Source: Bradyrhizobium sp. B097 | GTDB taxonomy: Bacteria > Pseudomonadota > Alphaproteobacteria > Rhizobiales > Xanthobacteraceae | Length of the DNA: 64,000 nt | Direction of reading: 5' to 3' | Assembly (NCBI RefSeq): GCF_038957035.1 | Contig: NZ_CP152412.1 | Location: 1,043,501-1,107,500, forward strand | In this document: positions 43,523 to 52,141 of the stretch, piece after piece | How positions within the stretch are numbered: position 1 is the first letter of the stretch | Layout: each line of letters begins with the position of its first letter | Made by a program: the position numbers and the translations under genes | The notes under the pieces: generated by a model | The model's database searches: none | Told to the model about the DNA's origin: nothing | What the model saw: only the letters and a program-made list of their open reading frames with translations

Positions 43523-44620
43523 ATGAACCAGCCGAGAGACAAAGCCGGCAAGGACGTGTTGCTGACCGCGGCAGAGTGCGCCGCTCGCATCGGTCTCACG
43601 GTACGCGGACTTCGGCTCTATGAGAGCCGCGGCCTGATTTCGCCGCGCCGCACGGCGAAGAGTTGGCGGCTTTATGGGGCTGCGGAGATCAGCCGGCTGC
43701 ACGAGATCCTCGCGCTAAAGCGAATGGGGCTCAGCCTCGCGCAAATCGCCAAGCTTCTCGAAGGCGGCGCGATCGATCTCGACCGAATCCTGGCCATGCA
43801 ACAATCGTCGATCCTTCAACTGCGCAACCGCGCCGATGAGGGCCTTGCGCTGGTGAATGTGGCGCGTTTGAAGCTTTCCGCCGGCGGATCGCTCTCGATC
43901 GCCGACCTCATTGCGCTGGCCAAAGAAACCAACATGGCCGAAGCATCCTTCGATGCCGTCGCGCAACGGCGCTACGAACAGGCCCGGCCCCGCGCTGCGA
44001 TTCAAATCGATCCCGGCGTGATGGAGCGCTACGTCGGTCATTTTCGGTTTCAGGCCGGCGGGCAGGTGGTGACGATCACGCGGGATGGCGGTCATCTGTT
44101 CGCGAAGCCGCTCGGACAGTTCGCCTCGGAAATATATCCCGAAAGCGAGCACACGTTTTTTCTCAAGACCACGGCGGCGCAGATTACCTTCGCCGTCGAG
44201 CCGGATGGAATCTCGAACGCCCTGACGCTTCATCAGGGCGGGTTGACGCACGACGCGACCCGGATCGACGACCAGCAGGCCCAAGATGCGGCGACCGCGC
44301 TGGCAAAGAAGATCGACAACAAGACGCCGTCGCCGGGAACCGAGGAGGCGATCCGCCGCCTGATCATCCAGCACCAGCAAGGTGCCGTCGACTACGCCGG
44401 CATGAGCGACATCATGGCGGCGGTGGCCCGCGAGCAGGCTCCGGCGATCATCGCCGCGCTGGATCTGGCCGGGCGCATGCAAACGATTCGCTTCAAGGGC
44501 GTCGGGCGAGACGGTTGGGATGTCTATGACGTCAACTTCGCCAATGTCGACATGGAATGGCGGATCATTTTGGCATCCGACGGAAAGATCGATGGCGTGT
44601 TGCTTCGGTCGCTACCTTGA
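43523..44620 (+). CDS. MerR-family regulator fused to a DUF3471-like domain
   Basis: Residues about 12-80 of this 365-aa protein are a MerR HTH (TAAECAARIGLTVRGLRLYE, GLISPRRTAKSWRLYG), followed by a helical dimerisation part. About 160-250 reads like DUF3471, the domain usually found behind serine beta-lactamase-type hydrolases: MERYVGHFRFQAGGQ, ITRDGGHLFAKPLGQ, YPESEHTFFLKTTAAQITF. A last domain (WDVYDVNFANVDMEWRIIL, DGKIDGVLL) resembles small NTF2/DUF3887-like modules. These C-terminal parts probably sense a ligand. It is divergent from the OMP gene. Confidence 0.82.
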   Translation: MNQPRDKAGKDVLLTAAECAARIGLTVRGLRLYESRGLISPRRTAKSWRLYGAAEISRLHEILALKRMGLSLAQIAKLLEGGAIDLDRILAMQQSSILQLRNRADEGLALVNVARLKLSAGGSLSIADLIALAKETNMAEASFDAVAQRRYEQARPRAAIQIDPGVMERYVGHFRFQAGGQVVTITRDGGHLFAKPLGQFASEIYPESEHTFFLKTTAAQITFAVEPDGISNALTLHQGGLTHDATRIDDQQAQDAATALAKKIDNKTPSPGTEEAIRRLIIQHQQGAVDYAGMSDIMAAVAREQAPAIIAALDLAGRMQTIRFKGVGRDGWDVYDVNFANVDMEWRIILASDGKIDGVLLRSLP

Positions 44621-44755
44621 CCAGACGCGGTGAAAGCGGCGCTGCCGATCGGCACCCGGCTTTCCCTGCGCCTCTGATCAAGTGAGGGCGGAACGAAGAG
44701 CAAAGCTCGGGCAAATCACGTCGCGAGAATGCGAAGCCGCGTCCCCACCCACACT

Positions 44756-44858
44756 GTCATCGCGCGGCTCGACCGGGCGATCCAGTACGCCGCGGCCTCT
44801 CGGCTCAAGCGCGGACGTCTCTGGAATACTGGATCGCCCGGTCAAGCCGGGCGATGAC
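44756..44858. repeat. Family B palindromic element, copy 2
   Basis: It begins GTCATCGCGCGGCTCGACCG and ends CAAGCCGGGCGATGAC; inner GGGCGATCCAGTA and TACTGGATCGCCC pair perfectly. Its right end is part of the duplicated segment (copy at 42250). Confidence 0.85.
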
Positions 44859-44899
44859 GCCGCGTGGTGTGACAACTTGAATCGCGATCCATCCTCATC

Positions 44900-45021
44900 G
44901 TCGTCCCGGCGCAGGCCGGGACCCATAACCACAAATGCCGATTGTTATGGATCACTGGAACGGCGAGTCCCTCCAACCACATCTGCCGCGGAGTATGGGT
45001 CCCGGCCTGCGCCGGGACGAC
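44900..45021. repeat. Family A palindromic element, copy 5
   Basis: Inverted ends GTCGTCCCGGCGCAGGCCGG and CCGGCCTGCGCCGGGACGAC form a perfect 20-bp pair. It lies 24 bp after the tyrC stop and is the right-hand counterpart of copy 4. Confidence 0.88.
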
Positions 45022-45045
45022 GGAGAGTATGCGGACCGAGCCCGA

Positions 45046-45990
45046 CTACTTCTTCAAATTCGCATGCGGCCGGCCGAAATCGGGCGCGGCGGAATCCTGG
45101 CCGATCTCGACGATGCCACGGCGGATGGCGCGGGTGCGGGTGAAGTGGTCGAACAGCGCGTCGCCGTCGCCGCGCCGGATCGCGCGGGTCAGCTTCGACA
45201 GGTCCTCGGTGAAGGTGCCGAGCATCTCGAGCACAGCGTCCTTGTTGGCGAGGAACACGTCGCGCCACATCGTCGGGTCCGACGCTGCGATGCGGGTGAA
45301 GTCGCGGAAACCGCCGGCGGAGAACTTGATGACCTCGGATTCCGTCACCTGCGCCAGCTCGTCGGCAGTGCCGACGATGGTGTAGGCGATCAGATGCGGC
45401 AGATGGCTGGTGATCGCGAGCACGAGGTCATGATGATCCGGCGTCATGACCTCGACCTTGGCGCCGAGCGCGGCCCAGAACGCGCGCAGCCGGTCGGTCG
45501 CCGCGGGATCGGTGCCTTCGGGCGGCGTCAGGATGCACCAGCGGTTGATGAAGAGTTCGGCGAAGCCGGAATCCGGGCCCGAGTGTTCCGTGCCGGCCAC
45601 CGGATGCGCCGGCACGAAGTGCACGCCGTCAGGCAGATGCGGCGCCATGTCCTTGACGACGGCGCCCTTCACCGAGCCGACGTCGGAGATGATGGCGCCG
45701 GGCTTGAGATGGCCGGCGATCTCGGCCGCGACCGGGCCGCAGGCGCCGACCGGGATGCAAAGGATGACGAGATCGGCATCCTTCACCGCCTCGATATTGG
45801 TCTCGACGACGCGATCGGCGATGCCGAGCTCGGCGACGCGGGCGCGCGTCTTCTCCGAGCGCGCGGTGGTCACGATCTCGCCTACCAGGCCTTGCGCGCG
45901 CGCGCCGCGCGCGATCGAGCCGCCGATCAGGCCGAAGCCGATCAGCGCGATGCGGTTGAAGAGCGGAGCCGTGGTCACGTCGGTGTTCAC
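45046..45990 (-). CDS. tyrC: Prephenate/arogenate dehydrogenase
   Basis: The 314-aa TyrA-type enzyme makes 4-hydroxyphenylpyruvate or tyrosine with NAD(P). The Rossmann motif is [15 protein letters not shown], then [23 protein letters not shown], the active-site [19 protein letters not shown] and [22 protein letters not shown] at 45990 overlaps the hisC stop (GTGA), giving coupled translation. Cyclohexadienyl specificity is common in alphaproteobacteria, but not shown here. The C-terminal 42 codons are duplicated at 42445-42564. Confidence 0.92.
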   Translation of the reverse strand: MNTDVTTAPLFNRIALIGFGLIGGSIARGARAQGLVGEIVTTARSEKTRARVAELGIADRVVETNIEAVKDADLVILCIPVGACGPVAAEIAGHLKPGAIISDVGSVKGAVVKDMAPHLPDGVHFVPAHPVAGTEHSGPDSGFAELFINRWCILTPPEGTDPAATDRLRAFWAALGAKVEVMTPDHHDLVLAITSHLPHLIAYTIVGTADELAQVTESEVIKFSAGGFRDFTRIAASDPTMWRDVFLANKDAVLEMLGTFTEDLSKLTRAIRRGDGDALFDHFTRTRAIRRGIVEIGQDSAAPDFGRPHANLKK

Positions 45991-47084
45991 TTTCCACCTA
46001 AGAAGTCGCGCAGGCCCTCGACCACGAGGCGGTTGGCTTCCTCGGTGCCAATGGTCATGCGCAGCGCATGCGGCAGCTTGTAATTGTTGAGGGCGCGCAG
46101 CACGAGGCCGCGCCGCGTGAGATAGGCGTCGGCTTCCGCGGCGGTCTTGCCCTTGTCGGCCGGGAAGTGGATCAGAACGAAATTGGCGACGCTCGGCGTC
46201 ACCTTGAGCCCGAGCTTGCCGATCTCCTCGGTCAGCCAGTTGCGCCACTGTTCGGTGTGCGTCCGCGACATCTGCACATGGGCAGAGTCCTCGATCGCCG
46301 CCACCGCCGCCAGCATCGCCGGCGTCGTGACGTTGAACGGACCGCGGATGCGGTTGCAGGCATCGACGATATGCGCCGGGCCGAACATCCAGCCGACCCG
46401 CAGCGCGGCAAGGCCGTGGATCTTCGAGAAGGTATGCGTCACCACCGTGTTGTCCGTGGTCGCGACCAGCTCGATGCCGAGCTCGTAGTCGTTGCGCGAG
46501 ACGTAGTCGGCATAGGCGGCGTCGAGCACCAGCAGCACATGCGACGGGAGTTCGGCGCGCAGCCGCTTGACCTCGTCGAACGGGATATAGGTGCCGGTCG
46601 GATTGTTCGGGTTGGCGAGCCAGACCAGTTTCGTGCGGGGCGTCACCACCTTGAGGATGGCGTCGACATCGGCGGTGAAATTGGTCTCGGCCGCGATCAC
46701 GTTCCTGGCGCCGTTCGCCATGGTGGCGATCGGGTAGACCAGGAAGCCGTGGGTGGTCGAGATCGCCTCGTCGCCCGGGGCGAGATAGGTGTGCGCCAGC
46801 AAATTGAGGATCTCGTCGGAGCCGGCGCCGCAGATGATGCGATCGGGATCGAGGCCATAAGCGCGGCCGATCGCCTCGCGCAGCACGCGCGAGGTGCCCT
46901 CCGGATAGTCCTCGAGATGGTCAGCCGCGGCCTTGTAGGCCGCGATCGCCTTCGGAGACGGACCGAACGGCGTCTCGTTGGCGGACAGCTTGAACACCTT
47001 GCGGCCCGGTTCCGGCACCGGGCTCTTGCCGGGCGTGTAGGGCGCAATATCGAGGATGCCGGGATTCGGCACGGGGCGGGACAT
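45987..47084 (-). CDS. hisC: Histidinol-phosphate aminotransferase
   Basis: The 365-aa class II PLP aminotransferase has [43 protein letters not shown], the Schiff-base Lys in [16 protein letters not shown], and a C-terminal [11 protein letters not shown]. HisC paralogues can also transaminate aromatic amino acids. Its position between chorismate mutase and tyrC suggests such a dual role. ATG 47084 (MSRPVPNPG) follows GGAG; a TTG two codons earlier is possible. Confidence 0.92.
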   Translation of the reverse strand: MSRPVPNPGILDIAPYTPGKSPVPEPGRKVFKLSANETPFGPSPKAIAAYKAAADHLEDYPEGTSRVLREAIGRAYGLDPDRIICGAGSDEILNLLAHTYLAPGDEAISTTHGFLVYPIATMANGARNVIAAETNFTADVDAILKVVTPRTKLVWLANPNNPTGTYIPFDEVKRLRAELPSHVLLVLDAAYADYVSRNDYELGIELVATTDNTVVTHTFSKIHGLAALRVGWMFGPAHIVDACNRIRGPFNVTTPAMLAAVAAIEDSAHVQMSRTHTEQWRNWLTEEIGKLGLKVTPSVANFVLIHFPADKGKTAAEADAYLTRRGLVLRALNNYKLPHALRMTIGTEEANRLVVEGLRDFLGGK

Positions 47085-47123
47085 TATCAACTCCGGATAT
47101 ACTACGGGCGGCCGGCTCTTACT

Positions 47124-47987
47124 TCAGGTCCTGGCCGATCCGTTAGAGGGCACCGTATAGCGCGTTGCGTGGCTGCCGACGAGGGCCGAAGAGCGCACCG
47201 AGGCGCCGGCCTCGATCAAGGCGAGCTTGATCTTCTCGAAACCCTTGTTCGTCAGGTCTTGCCCGGTGACCGACACCAGCAGGGCTGCGCCGTCGAAGGC
47301 GGTGTCGGGGACCGCGACGATCTCGGCGAGCGGCGCCAGCGCGCGGGCGACATCGGCGTTCCAGCCGGAGACGCGGACGCTCCAGGTCTGCACCTCGGTC
47401 ACCATGGCGTCGTCGGCGACCCGCGAGATCACGAACACCGGCAGCGCGGCGGGATGGTCGGCGCGTTCGAGGAACGGCAGCCGCGCGATGATCTTCGGCG
47501 CGCCATCGGCTTCGAGCGCGTTCCACCACGGCGTGCGGCTCGCGATCGCGGAGACCAGCGCGAGGTCGCCCTTCGACTTCGCCGCCGCCTCGACCGCGGC
47601 CTGGGCGCTGAAATGCGACACGTAAGGTACCACGAAGCCGAAGTGAAACCGCGCCGAGTCGCGCATCGCGGACTCGCCCACGGAAACATCGGCATGCACC
47701 GCGAACGGCGCCTGCACATAGGTGAAGGTCGAGATGATGACGCGCCAGATGCTCTCGATGGTGTCGAGCGGCAGGATGCCGCGATGGCGCCGCACCAGTT
47801 CGCGCATCATGCTGGCCTCGCGCGCCGGGCGGAACGCCGAGCCGACCTCCTGGGTCTTCTTGACCTGGATCAGACGGTCGATGATGTCGCCGCGCGCCAT
47901 CAGCAGGCGGTGAACCTGCTCGTCGATCGCATCGATCTCCTTGCGCAACTCCTGCAGCGAGGGCGGCGACGGGGGTGGGTTGGACAT
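47124..47987 (-). CDS. Chorismate mutase (AroQ) with C-terminal PDT-like region
   Basis: The 287-aa protein has an N-terminal AroQ helix bundle (residues about 12-100: LRKEIDAIDEQVHRLLMARG, VKKTQEVGSAFRPAREASMM) that converts chorismate to prephenate. The remaining 190 residues (HFGFVVPYVSHFSAQAAVEA, LPVFVISRV) look like a degenerate prephenate dehydratase/ACT arrangement rather than an active one, by eye only. It heads the chorismate mutase-hisC-tyrC unit, so it supplies prephenate for tyrosine synthesis. ATG 47987 (MSNPPPSPPS) is chosen over frames reaching upstream. Confidence 0.85.
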   Translation of the reverse strand: MSNPPPSPPSLQELRKEIDAIDEQVHRLLMARGDIIDRLIQVKKTQEVGSAFRPAREASMMRELVRRHRGILPLDTIESIWRVIISTFTYVQAPFAVHADVSVGESAMRDSARFHFGFVVPYVSHFSAQAAVEAAAKSKGDLALVSAIASRTPWWNALEADGAPKIIARLPFLERADHPAALPVFVISRVADDAMVTEVQTWSVRVSGWNADVARALAPLAEIVAVPDTAFDGAALLVSVTGQDLTNKGFEKIKLALIEAGASVRSSALVGSHATRYTVPSNGSART

Positions 47988-48180
47988 GCTCTCAAACCTT
48001 GTCGTCCGGGCGGCCCGATGCCGCGCCAGACAGGGTCCCTGATTAGGAAAGACGGCCAGCGAAAGCAAAGAGAAACGTCGCAAGCGTGCCTTGCGCATTC
48101 GGTTAACCATCGGCGCCCGGCAAGGGGAGGTTCACTGGCCTCCTTGACGACGGGGGGCCTGAGGACTAGGTTCGCTCCAC

Positions 48181-48240
48181 TCCGTGGTCATTTGAGCCGG
48201 CCGGCTTGCAGCCACGTTAAACAACTCGCTAAACAGGCCG
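48181..48240 (+). ncRNA. SAM-II riboswitch
   Basis: The core has the SAM-II consensus: CCGTGGTCATTTGAGCCGG, CTTGCAGCCACGTTAAA and CTCGCTAAACAGG. P1 pairs CGTGG (48183-48187) with CCACG (48212-48216), and the 3' GCTAAA strand forms the pseudoknot with the TTTGAGC loop. SAM-II motifs sit before methionine genes in alphaproteobacteria, as here before metX. SAM should switch the operon off. Confidence 0.92.
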
Positions 48241-48286
48241 GGGACAGATCAGCTCCCGGCCGAACCTTGTTCAGGCCGGGTTTTTT
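48236..48286 (+). terminator. Riboswitch expression platform with alternative hairpins
   Basis: GGCCGGGG (48236-48243) can pair with TCCCGGCC (48254-48261). Alternatively CCCGGCC (48255-48261) pairs with GGCCGGG (48274-48280), followed by six T. The two share the same CCCGGCC strand and exclude each other, giving an antiterminator and an intrinsic terminator. The antiterminator's left arm begins at the riboswitch 3' edge. Confidence 0.85.
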
Positions 48287-48336
48287 ATGGCCTGATTTCT
48301 GTTCGAGCCCTCCCGCGCGAGGGCAGGGTCGCCTAG

Positions 48337-49542
48337 ATGAGCAACGTGCGTCCGATACCGAGCCCGCAAACCCCGAGCGATGATCGCGCCCATGAGGCCG
48401 ATCACCCGTCGTCATTGGTGGCGAAGTTCGGCATGGATCAGCCGCTCAAGCTCGATTGCGGCATCGATCTCGCGCCGTTCCAGATCGCCTATCAGACCTA
48501 TGGCCAGCTCAATGCTGACAGGTCCAACGCGATCCTGATCTGCCACGCACTGACCGGCGATCAGCACGTCAACAACACCCATCCCGTCACCGGCAAGCCC
48601 GGCTGGTGGGACACCATGGTCGGCGCCGGCAAGCCGATCGATCCCGAACAATACTTCATCATCTGCTCCAACGTGATCGGCGGCTGCATGGGCTCGACCG
48701 GGCCGGCGTCGCTGAATCCGGCGACCGGCAAGGTGTGGGGGCTCGATTTCCCGATCATCACGATCCCCGACATGGTGCGCGCGCAGGCGATGCTGATCGA
48801 TCGCCTCGGCATCACGACGCTGTTCTGCGTGGTCGGCGGCTCGATGGGCGGCATGCAGGTGCTGCAATGGACCGCGGCCTATCCCGAGCGCGTGTTCTCG
48901 ACGCTCGCGATCGCCTGCTCGACGCGCCACTCGGCGCAGAACATCGCGTTCCACGAGCTCGGCCGTCAGGCCGTGATGGCCGATCCGGACTGGCGCGGCG
49001 GCCGCTATGTCGACGAGGACACCCATCCGCATCGCGGATTGGCGGTGGCACGGATGGCCGCGCACATCACCTATCTCTCGGACGCCGCGCTGCATCGCAA
49101 GTTCGGACGGCGGATGCAGGACCGCGAGCTGCCGACCTTCTCGTTCGATGCGGATTTCCAGGTCGAGAGCTATCTGCGCTACCAGGGCTCGTCCTTTGTC
49201 GAGCGCTTCGACGCCAACAGCTATCTGTATCTCACGCGCGCGATGGACTATTTCGACATCGCCGCCGATCACAATGGCGCGCTGGCGAATGCGTTCGCCG
49301 GCATCAAGACGCGGTTCTGCGTGGTGTCGTTCACCAGCGACTGGCTGTTTCCGACCTCGGAATCGCGCGCGCTGGTGCACGCACTGAATGCGTCGAGCGC
49401 ACGGGTGTCGTTCGCCGAGATCGAGACCGATCGCGGCCACGACGCGTTCCTGCTCGACGTGCCGGAATTCCTGGAGATTTCCCGCGCCTTCCTGCAGGCC
49501 GCGGGCAAGGCGCGCGGACTGAAGGACAACGGCCAGTCATGA
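48337..49542 (+). CDS. metX: Homoserine O-acetyltransferase
   Basis: The 401-aa alpha/beta hydrolase-fold enzyme transfers an acetyl (in some relatives succinyl) group to homoserine, the first committed step of methionine synthesis. It has [24 protein letters not shown], the nucleophile motif [13 protein letters not shown], the acid in FTSDWLFP and the His in GHDAFLLD. It lies behind the SAM-II riboswitch and overlaps metW by 4 nt. Confidence 0.96.
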   Translation: MSNVRPIPSPQTPSDDRAHEADHPSSLVAKFGMDQPLKLDCGIDLAPFQIAYQTYGQLNADRSNAILICHALTGDQHVNNTHPVTGKPGWWDTMVGAGKPIDPEQYFIICSNVIGGCMGSTGPASLNPATGKVWGLDFPIITIPDMVRAQAMLIDRLGITTLFCVVGGSMGGMQVLQWTAAYPERVFSTLAIACSTRHSAQNIAFHELGRQAVMADPDWRGGRYVDEDTHPHRGLAVARMAAHITYLSDAALHRKFGRRMQDRELPTFSFDADFQVESYLRYQGSSFVERFDANSYLYLTRAMDYFDIAADHNGALANAFAGIKTRFCVVSFTSDWLFPTSESRALVHALNASSARVSFAEIETDRGHDAFLLDVPEFLEISRAFLQAAGKARGLKDNGQS

Positions 49543-50204
49543 GCATGCAGCAAACCTTGCCCTTGCCGGGCGTCGCGCCGGAGCGGACCGGCGGCTATCG
49601 CACCGATCACCTGCTGGTCGCCGACATGGTGCGGCCGGGCTCGCGCGTGCTCGACGTCGGCTGCGGCGATGGCGAGCTGCTGCAGCTCTTGGAGAGCCGC
49701 GGCATCGACGGCCGCGGCATCGAGCTGTCGCGCGAAGGCGTCAATGGCTGCGTCGCCAAGGGCCTCGCGGTGGTGCAGGGCGACGCCGACACCGACCTCG
49801 TCAACTATCCCGACGACGCGTTCGACTATGTGATCCTGTCGCAGACCCTGCAGGCGACGCGGCAGCCCAAGGTGGTGCTGGAGAACCTGCTGCGGATCGG
49901 CCAGCGCGCCATCGTCTCGTTCCCGAATTTCGGGTTCTGGAAGATGCGGCTGCAGCTGCTGGTCGGCGGTCACATGCCGCGCACCGAGAATCTGCCGGCG
50001 AGCTGGTACGACACGTCGAACATCCATTTCTGTACCATCAAGGATTTCGTGCAGCTCTGCGAGGAGATCAACGTCAAGATGGAGCGCGCGGTGGCGCTCG
50101 ATCTCTACGGCCGCCCGGTGCCGCTCAACCTGCCCTGGTGGGTGTGGAACATGTTCGGCGAGCAGGGCGTGTTCCTGCTCAGCCGGGGTGAGAAGGCGAA
50201 GTAG
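49539..50204 (+). CDS. metW: Methionine biosynthesis protein MetW
   Basis: This 221-aa methyltransferase-fold protein is always coupled to metX in many proteobacteria and supports its acyltransferase activity. The motifs are [63 protein letters not shown] and the [19 protein letters not shown] block. ATGA overlap with metX shows coupled translation; the riboswitch controls both. Confidence 0.95.
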   Translation: MSMQQTLPLPGVAPERTGGYRTDHLLVADMVRPGSRVLDVGCGDGELLQLLESRGIDGRGIELSREGVNGCVAKGLAVVQGDADTDLVNYPDDAFDYVILSQTLQATRQPKVVLENLLRIGQRAIVSFPNFGFWKMRLQLLVGGHMPRTENLPASWYDTSNIHFCTIKDFVQLCEEINVKMERAVALDLYGRPVPLNLPWWVWNMFGEQGVFLLSRGEKAK

Positions 50205-50215
50205 CACCCTTCGGC

Positions 50216-50293
50216 GTCATTCCGGGGCTCGCGAAGCGAGAACCCGGAATCTCGAGATTCCGGGTCTGGTCCTTCGGACCATCCCGGAATGAC
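50216..50293. repeat. Family D palindromic element
   Basis: Inverted ends GTCATTCCGGGGCTCG and CCATCCCGGAATGAC, inner CCCGGAATCTCGAGATTCCG hairpin (CTCGAG at its centre) and GGTCCTTCGGACC. It separates metW from the convergent hydrolase gene and could end both transcripts. Confidence 0.8.
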
Positions 50294-50296
50294 GGC

Positions 50297-51169
50297 TTAC
50301 ACCGGCGCCGCCACCAGCGATCTCGGATCGCGCACCGGCCAGCGGCCGGCCTCGGCCAGTGCGATGAAGCGCTCGACCATCTCGTTGAACAGCGCCGGCT
50401 CCTCGAGGTTGAGCACATGGCCGGACTTCGGGAAGAACGACAGGCCGGCGGCCGGCAGATGCTGCTTCAGGAACATGCTCGGCGCGATGCAATTGTCGTC
50501 CTCGTCGCCGCACAGGATCAGCGCCGGCGTCGCGGCGCGCTTGATGGCGTCGGTCATGGTGTAGATCGAGGGCCTGCCGCCCTGGAAGCTGCGCATCGTG
50601 TTGGCTGAGCCCTTGGCGTCGTGGCGGGCGAGCGCGGCGTAGAAATCGGCATGGCCGCGCGGGTCCTTGACCAGGAATGGGATCCGGCTCGGCGCCTCGC
50701 GGGTCACCTTGGCGACTTCGGCGGAGCCGATCGCCTCGTACTGCTCGGCATTGGCGCGGCACTGCGCGCGGAAGGCAGCGAGATTCTCGAGGCTGGAGCC
50801 CGAGCCGACCGCGGCCAGCGTCATCGACAGCGCGCGCTCCGGCGCGTTGAGCGCGACCTGCAGCGACGAATAGGAGCCCATCGAGAGACCGATGAAATGG
50901 GCTTTCGCGATGCCGAGATGGTCGAGCACCGCGAGCGCATCGGTGTAGAAGTGCGTGTAGGTGTAGACGTCGGCGTTCGCAGGCACGTCCGACGGGGTGT
51001 AGCCGCGCGCGGAATAGGCGATGCAGCGGTGACCGCGCGAGAAGTAACGCATCTGCGGTTCCCAATTGGTGTGATCAGCTGCGAACTCGTGCAGGAAGAC
51101 GATCGGGGTGCCACTGCCTGCCTCTTCGAAATGCAGGCGGACATTATCTTTCGTGATGGCATGGGGCAT
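50297..51169 (-). CDS. Alpha/beta hydrolase
   Basis: The 290-aa protein has the hydrolase fold with oxyanion HEFAADHTNWEPQ, the nucleophile elbow GLSMGSYSS, the acid in LILCGDEDDNC and the His in SGHVLNLEEP. It is close to 3-oxoadipate enol-lactonase/esterase types; the substrate is not determined. Start 51169 (MPHAITKDNV) is preceded by GGAG; an in-frame start at 51253 would add 28 untypical residues. Confidence 0.87.
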   Translation of the reverse strand: MPHAITKDNVRLHFEEAGSGTPIVFLHEFAADHTNWEPQMRYFSRGHRCIAYSARGYTPSDVPANADVYTYTHFYTDALAVLDHLGIAKAHFIGLSMGSYSSLQVALNAPERALSMTLAAVGSGSSLENLAAFRAQCRANAEQYEAIGSAEVAKVTREAPSRIPFLVKDPRGHADFYAALARHDAKGSANTMRSFQGGRPSIYTMTDAIKRAATPALILCGDEDDNCIAPSMFLKQHLPAAGLSFFPKSGHVLNLEEPALFNEMVERFIALAEAGRWPVRDPRSLVAAPV

Positions 51170-51400
51170 TGAAATTCTCCTCTCGTTGGCCGCCCCCAGA
51201 TTTGCAATTAATTTCCGCGGCTGCAATGCGGCAGTTCTGGCTATTTTCGTCATGGAATTTGCGCGGAATGACCCCGAAATCGTTTCCGCAACGCCGCATG
51301 AAATCTTCCTCGCGCCACATCCCGATCTTCAAAACCACCGCCGCATTCCCTTGGGAACGCGACGGGGAGTTGGGGGGCATTTCAGAGGATCTCGTGAAGT

Positions 51401-52060
51401 ATGGTTCAGTTGCTTGCGTATCGCCGGTCGCTTCGAGTTTTGGCGCTGGCTCTGTGTTCGCTCACGCTCGCCGTGATCTCCGCCGCTCCGGCGTCAGCCC
51501 GTCCGCACCATTCGCGTCACGCGCATTCGGCTCATGCCGGCCATCACGCGCGGCATTCCGCCCATCATCACCACCGGCACACCGCGCGGCTGTCGCGCGC
51601 CGAGCGTCGCTCCCAGACACAGGCGGGCGGCTTCGGCGAGGCCAATGCGGCCGTAATGCCCGGCGCTGAGGCCACGTCCAACACCGACGTGAGCGCGACA
51701 GGTGGCTTCGGCTCATCCGGCATCGTCGACACGGCGCGCCGCTATCTCGGCGGCAATCCGACCGGCCGCTCCAGCCTGTGGTGCGCGCGCTTCATGAACA
51801 TGGTGCTGCAGCAGACCGGCCATCGCGGCACCGGCTCCGACATGGCGAGCTCGTTCGCCAAATACGGCACGCGCGTTTCGGGGCCGCAGGTCGGCGCCAT
51901 CGCCGTGATGGGCCGCCGTGGCGGCGGTCATGTCGGGATCATCACCGGCGTCGACGCCAAGGGCAATCCGATCATGATCTCGGGCAACAGCAGCCACCGC
52001 GTCCGCGAGGTGCCGATCTCGCGCGGCCGGATCTACGCCTATGTGATGCCGACGAATTGA
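51401..52060 (+). CDS. Exported TIGR02594-type cysteine-peptidase-like protein with His-rich linker
   Basis: The 219-aa protein has a signal peptide (LALALCSLTLAVISAAPASA), then a His-rich stretch (about residues 35-62, for example HHARHSAHHHHRHTARL). The C-terminal domain has SSLWCARFMNMVL (candidate catalytic Cys), VGAIAVMGRRGGGHVGIITG (candidate His) and ISGNSSHRVREVPI. This resembles CHAP/NlpC-like TIGR02594 domains that cut peptidoglycan peptides. The His-rich part may bind metal. Confidence 0.82.
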   Translation: MVQLLAYRRSLRVLALALCSLTLAVISAAPASARPHHSRHAHSAHAGHHARHSAHHHHRHTARLSRAERRSQTQAGGFGEANAAVMPGAEATSNTDVSATGGFGSSGIVDTARRYLGGNPTGRSSLWCARFMNMVLQQTGHRGTGSDMASSFAKYGTRVSGPQVGAIAVMGRRGGGHVGIITGVDAKGNPIMISGNSSHRVREVPISRGRIYAYVMPTN

Positions 52061-52070
52061 TCAGGGACTG

Positions 52071-52103
52071 GCCACCTCTCCCCTGAGAATGGGGGAGGTG
52101 GTC
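52071..52103. terminator. Weak bidirectional hairpin
   Basis: GGCCACCTCTCCC and GGGGGAGGTGGTC pair with one mismatch around an 8-nt loop, between two convergent genes. No T run follows, so factor-independent termination is uncertain. Confidence 0.45.
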
Positions 52104-52141
52104 ATACGCGGTGCGAGATCAACCGATACTGCCGGCTGGCC

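Noticed and set aside
12687..45171. Insertion sequence or integrase-driven islands at the three duplicated seams
   Set aside because: No transposase, integrase, terminal inverted repeats of the cargo or tRNA target is visible; duplications consist of gene 3' ends, not short target-site repeats.
46068..48383. Long plus-strand frame opposite hisC and chorismate mutase
   Set aside because: It runs through two confirmed genes and the riboswitch on the other strand, with no start signal or family.
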